From: Pseudomonadota bacterium
GTDB lineage: Bacteria > Pseudomonadota > Gammaproteobacteria > Burkholderiales > Burkholderiaceae_C
DNA length: 34,902 nt
Reading direction: 5' to 3'
Assembly: GCA_019351955.1 (NCBI GenBank)
Contig: JABBOE010000025.1
Span: 1-34,902, forward strand
Of the stretch, positions 34,203-34,902 are shown piece by piece. The notes beneath the pieces are model-generated. The model had not been told where the DNA came from. It worked only from the letters and a program-made list of their open reading frames with translations, and searched no databases. A program made the position numbers and the translations under genes. Within the stretch, counting starts at the first letter, position 1. Each line of letters begins with the position of its first letter.

Positions 34203-34902
34203 ATGAATCTGAAACAGCTTGAATACTTTGTCCGCGTTGCCGAACTTGGAAGCTTCAGCAAGGCGGCACGAATTCTCGATATCGCCCAGCCGGCCCTCAG
34301 CCGTCAAGTGCGCTTGCTGGAAACGGATCTGCGTACCGTTTTGTTGCAACGCACAGGCCGAGGCGTGGTTTTAACGGAGTCGGGAAAGCGACTGTTCGAA
34401 CACAGCGTGGGAATCCTGCAGCTGATTTCGCTGGCGCGTGAAGATCTTGAGGCCAATCGTGATGAGCCTATGGGGCGTATTGTCATCGCACTTCCGCCCA
34501 GTATGGGACGGCTTCTGACGCTACCGCTGGTTGATGGGTTCAGGGAATCGCTACCCAAGGCCAAGTTGGCGATCGTTGAAGGACTCTCGACGCACATTAC
34601 GGAGTGGATTGCAACCGGCCGTGTGGATATTGGCCTTGTCCTGAATCCTGAGGCCCAAGAGGCAATCGAAGTTCAGCCGGTTTTGGACGAGGCTTTATGC
34701 CTCGTGAGCCCATCGGGCGTCGACTCCATTGATCCCCGCTCGGCAGCAGAAACGGACACGAACGCTTCCGTGTTGTTCGAAAATTTACCGCAGTACCCAC
34801 TTGTGATCCCCGAGCGGACCCATGCGATTCGCAAGATGATCGAAGCGCAGGCTGCCCTTGCCGGAATCAAATTGCAAGTAGCCTGGGAGGTCTCAGGCGT
34901 CC
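34203..34902 (+). CDS. LysR-type transcriptional regulator, C-terminus beyond window
   Basis: The first 233 residues are present. The winged helix-turn-helix is MNLKQLEYFVRVAELGSFSK, then AARILDIAQPALSRQVRLLE, and TGRGVVLTESGKRLFEH closes the DNA-binding domain. A periplasmic-binding-protein-like effector domain follows from about residue 95 (GRIVIALPPSMGRLLTLPLV, then DIGLVLNP). The family, close to Nac/Cbl/CynR-type regulators of nitrogen, sulfur or aromatic metabolism, cannot be narrowed. The target is probably downstream or divergent outside the window. The 129 bases between recD and this gene contain an imperfect hairpin (34103-34124) and no gene. Confidence 0.92.
   Translation, partial: MNLKQLEYFVRVAELGSFSKAARILDIAQPALSRQVRLLETDLRTVLLQRTGRGVVLTESGKRLFEHSVGILQLISLAREDLEANRDEPMGRIVIALPPSMGRLLTLPLVDGFRESLPKAKLAIVEGLSTHITEWIATGRVDIGLVLNPEAQEAIEVQPVLDEALCLVSPSGVDSIDPRSAAETDTNASVLFENLPQYPLVIPERTHAIRKMIEAQAALAGIKLQVAWEVSGV

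Noticed and set aside
1-34902. CRISPR arrays, rRNA genes, riboswitches or a prophage structural module
   Set aside because: Reading through the window found no regularly spaced repeats, no rRNA segments, no recognisable riboswitch core and no phage structural genes besides the integrase.

Overview
The window looks like chromosomal DNA of an arsenite-oxidising betaproteobacterium, probably a Burkholderiales relative of Thiomonas, Alcaligenes or Herminiimonas. This is inferred from high-GC coding bias, the aioBA/aioXSR arrangement, a proteobacterial RecBCD set, a LysR-rich background and the tRNA-Arg remnant; no ribosomal RNA or species marker is present. The DNA is mostly accessory in the left third and ordered into clear operons from about 9 kb on.

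Left end (1-7.7 kb): an IS3-family element (partial) has cut off a LysR-type regulator gene that was divergent from an intact FAD/NAD(P) oxidoreductase. A tyrosine integrase follows, next to the 3' half of a tRNA-Arg(CCG) gene, so an integrated element ends at about 3.1 kb. To its right is a zone of gene decay (gabD C-terminal fragment, an unidentified C-terminal fragment), then a DUF3291 protein and panD. Next, an RND efflux pump gene and a TorD-type molybdoenzyme chaperone gene, both without their 5' ends, are fused head to head at about 7.37-7.38 kb.

Arsenite oxidation (8.1-16.1 kb): aioB-aioA (minus strand) encode the Rieske and molybdopterin subunits of arsenite oxidase. A frameshifted, truncated c-type cytochrome remnant lies downstream, followed by a YdjA-like nitroreductase. 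Divergent aioX-aioS-aioR encode the periplasmic arsenite sensor, the histidine kinase and the sigma-54 response regulator. The 206-bp gap between the divergons holds a -24/-12 promoter for aioBA and two inverted repeats of the form GTTnC-N6-GnAAC, good candidates for paired AioR sites.

Lipid-type operon (16.3-20.3 kb): a cyclopropane-synthase-family methyltransferase overlaps an FAD-linked oxidase, followed by a DSD1-like PLP protein. The first two resemble the methyltransferase/oxidase pairs that make 10-methyl-branched or furan fatty acids. This is the least described functional unit in the window.

Arsenic resistance (21.0-24.4 kb): arsR-arsI-arsC-arsB-arsC, with an atypical C-terminal-cysteine ArsR, an ArsI C-As lyase with a tail of three Cys-Cys pairs, and two unrelated arsenate reductases. 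Beside aioBA, the cell can oxidise arsenite, reduce arsenate, extrude arsenite and demethylate organoarsenicals from one locus.

Right end (25.0-34.9 kb): a tightly overlapping recC-recB-recD operon (housekeeping double-strand break repair), then a LysR-type regulator that runs off the window.
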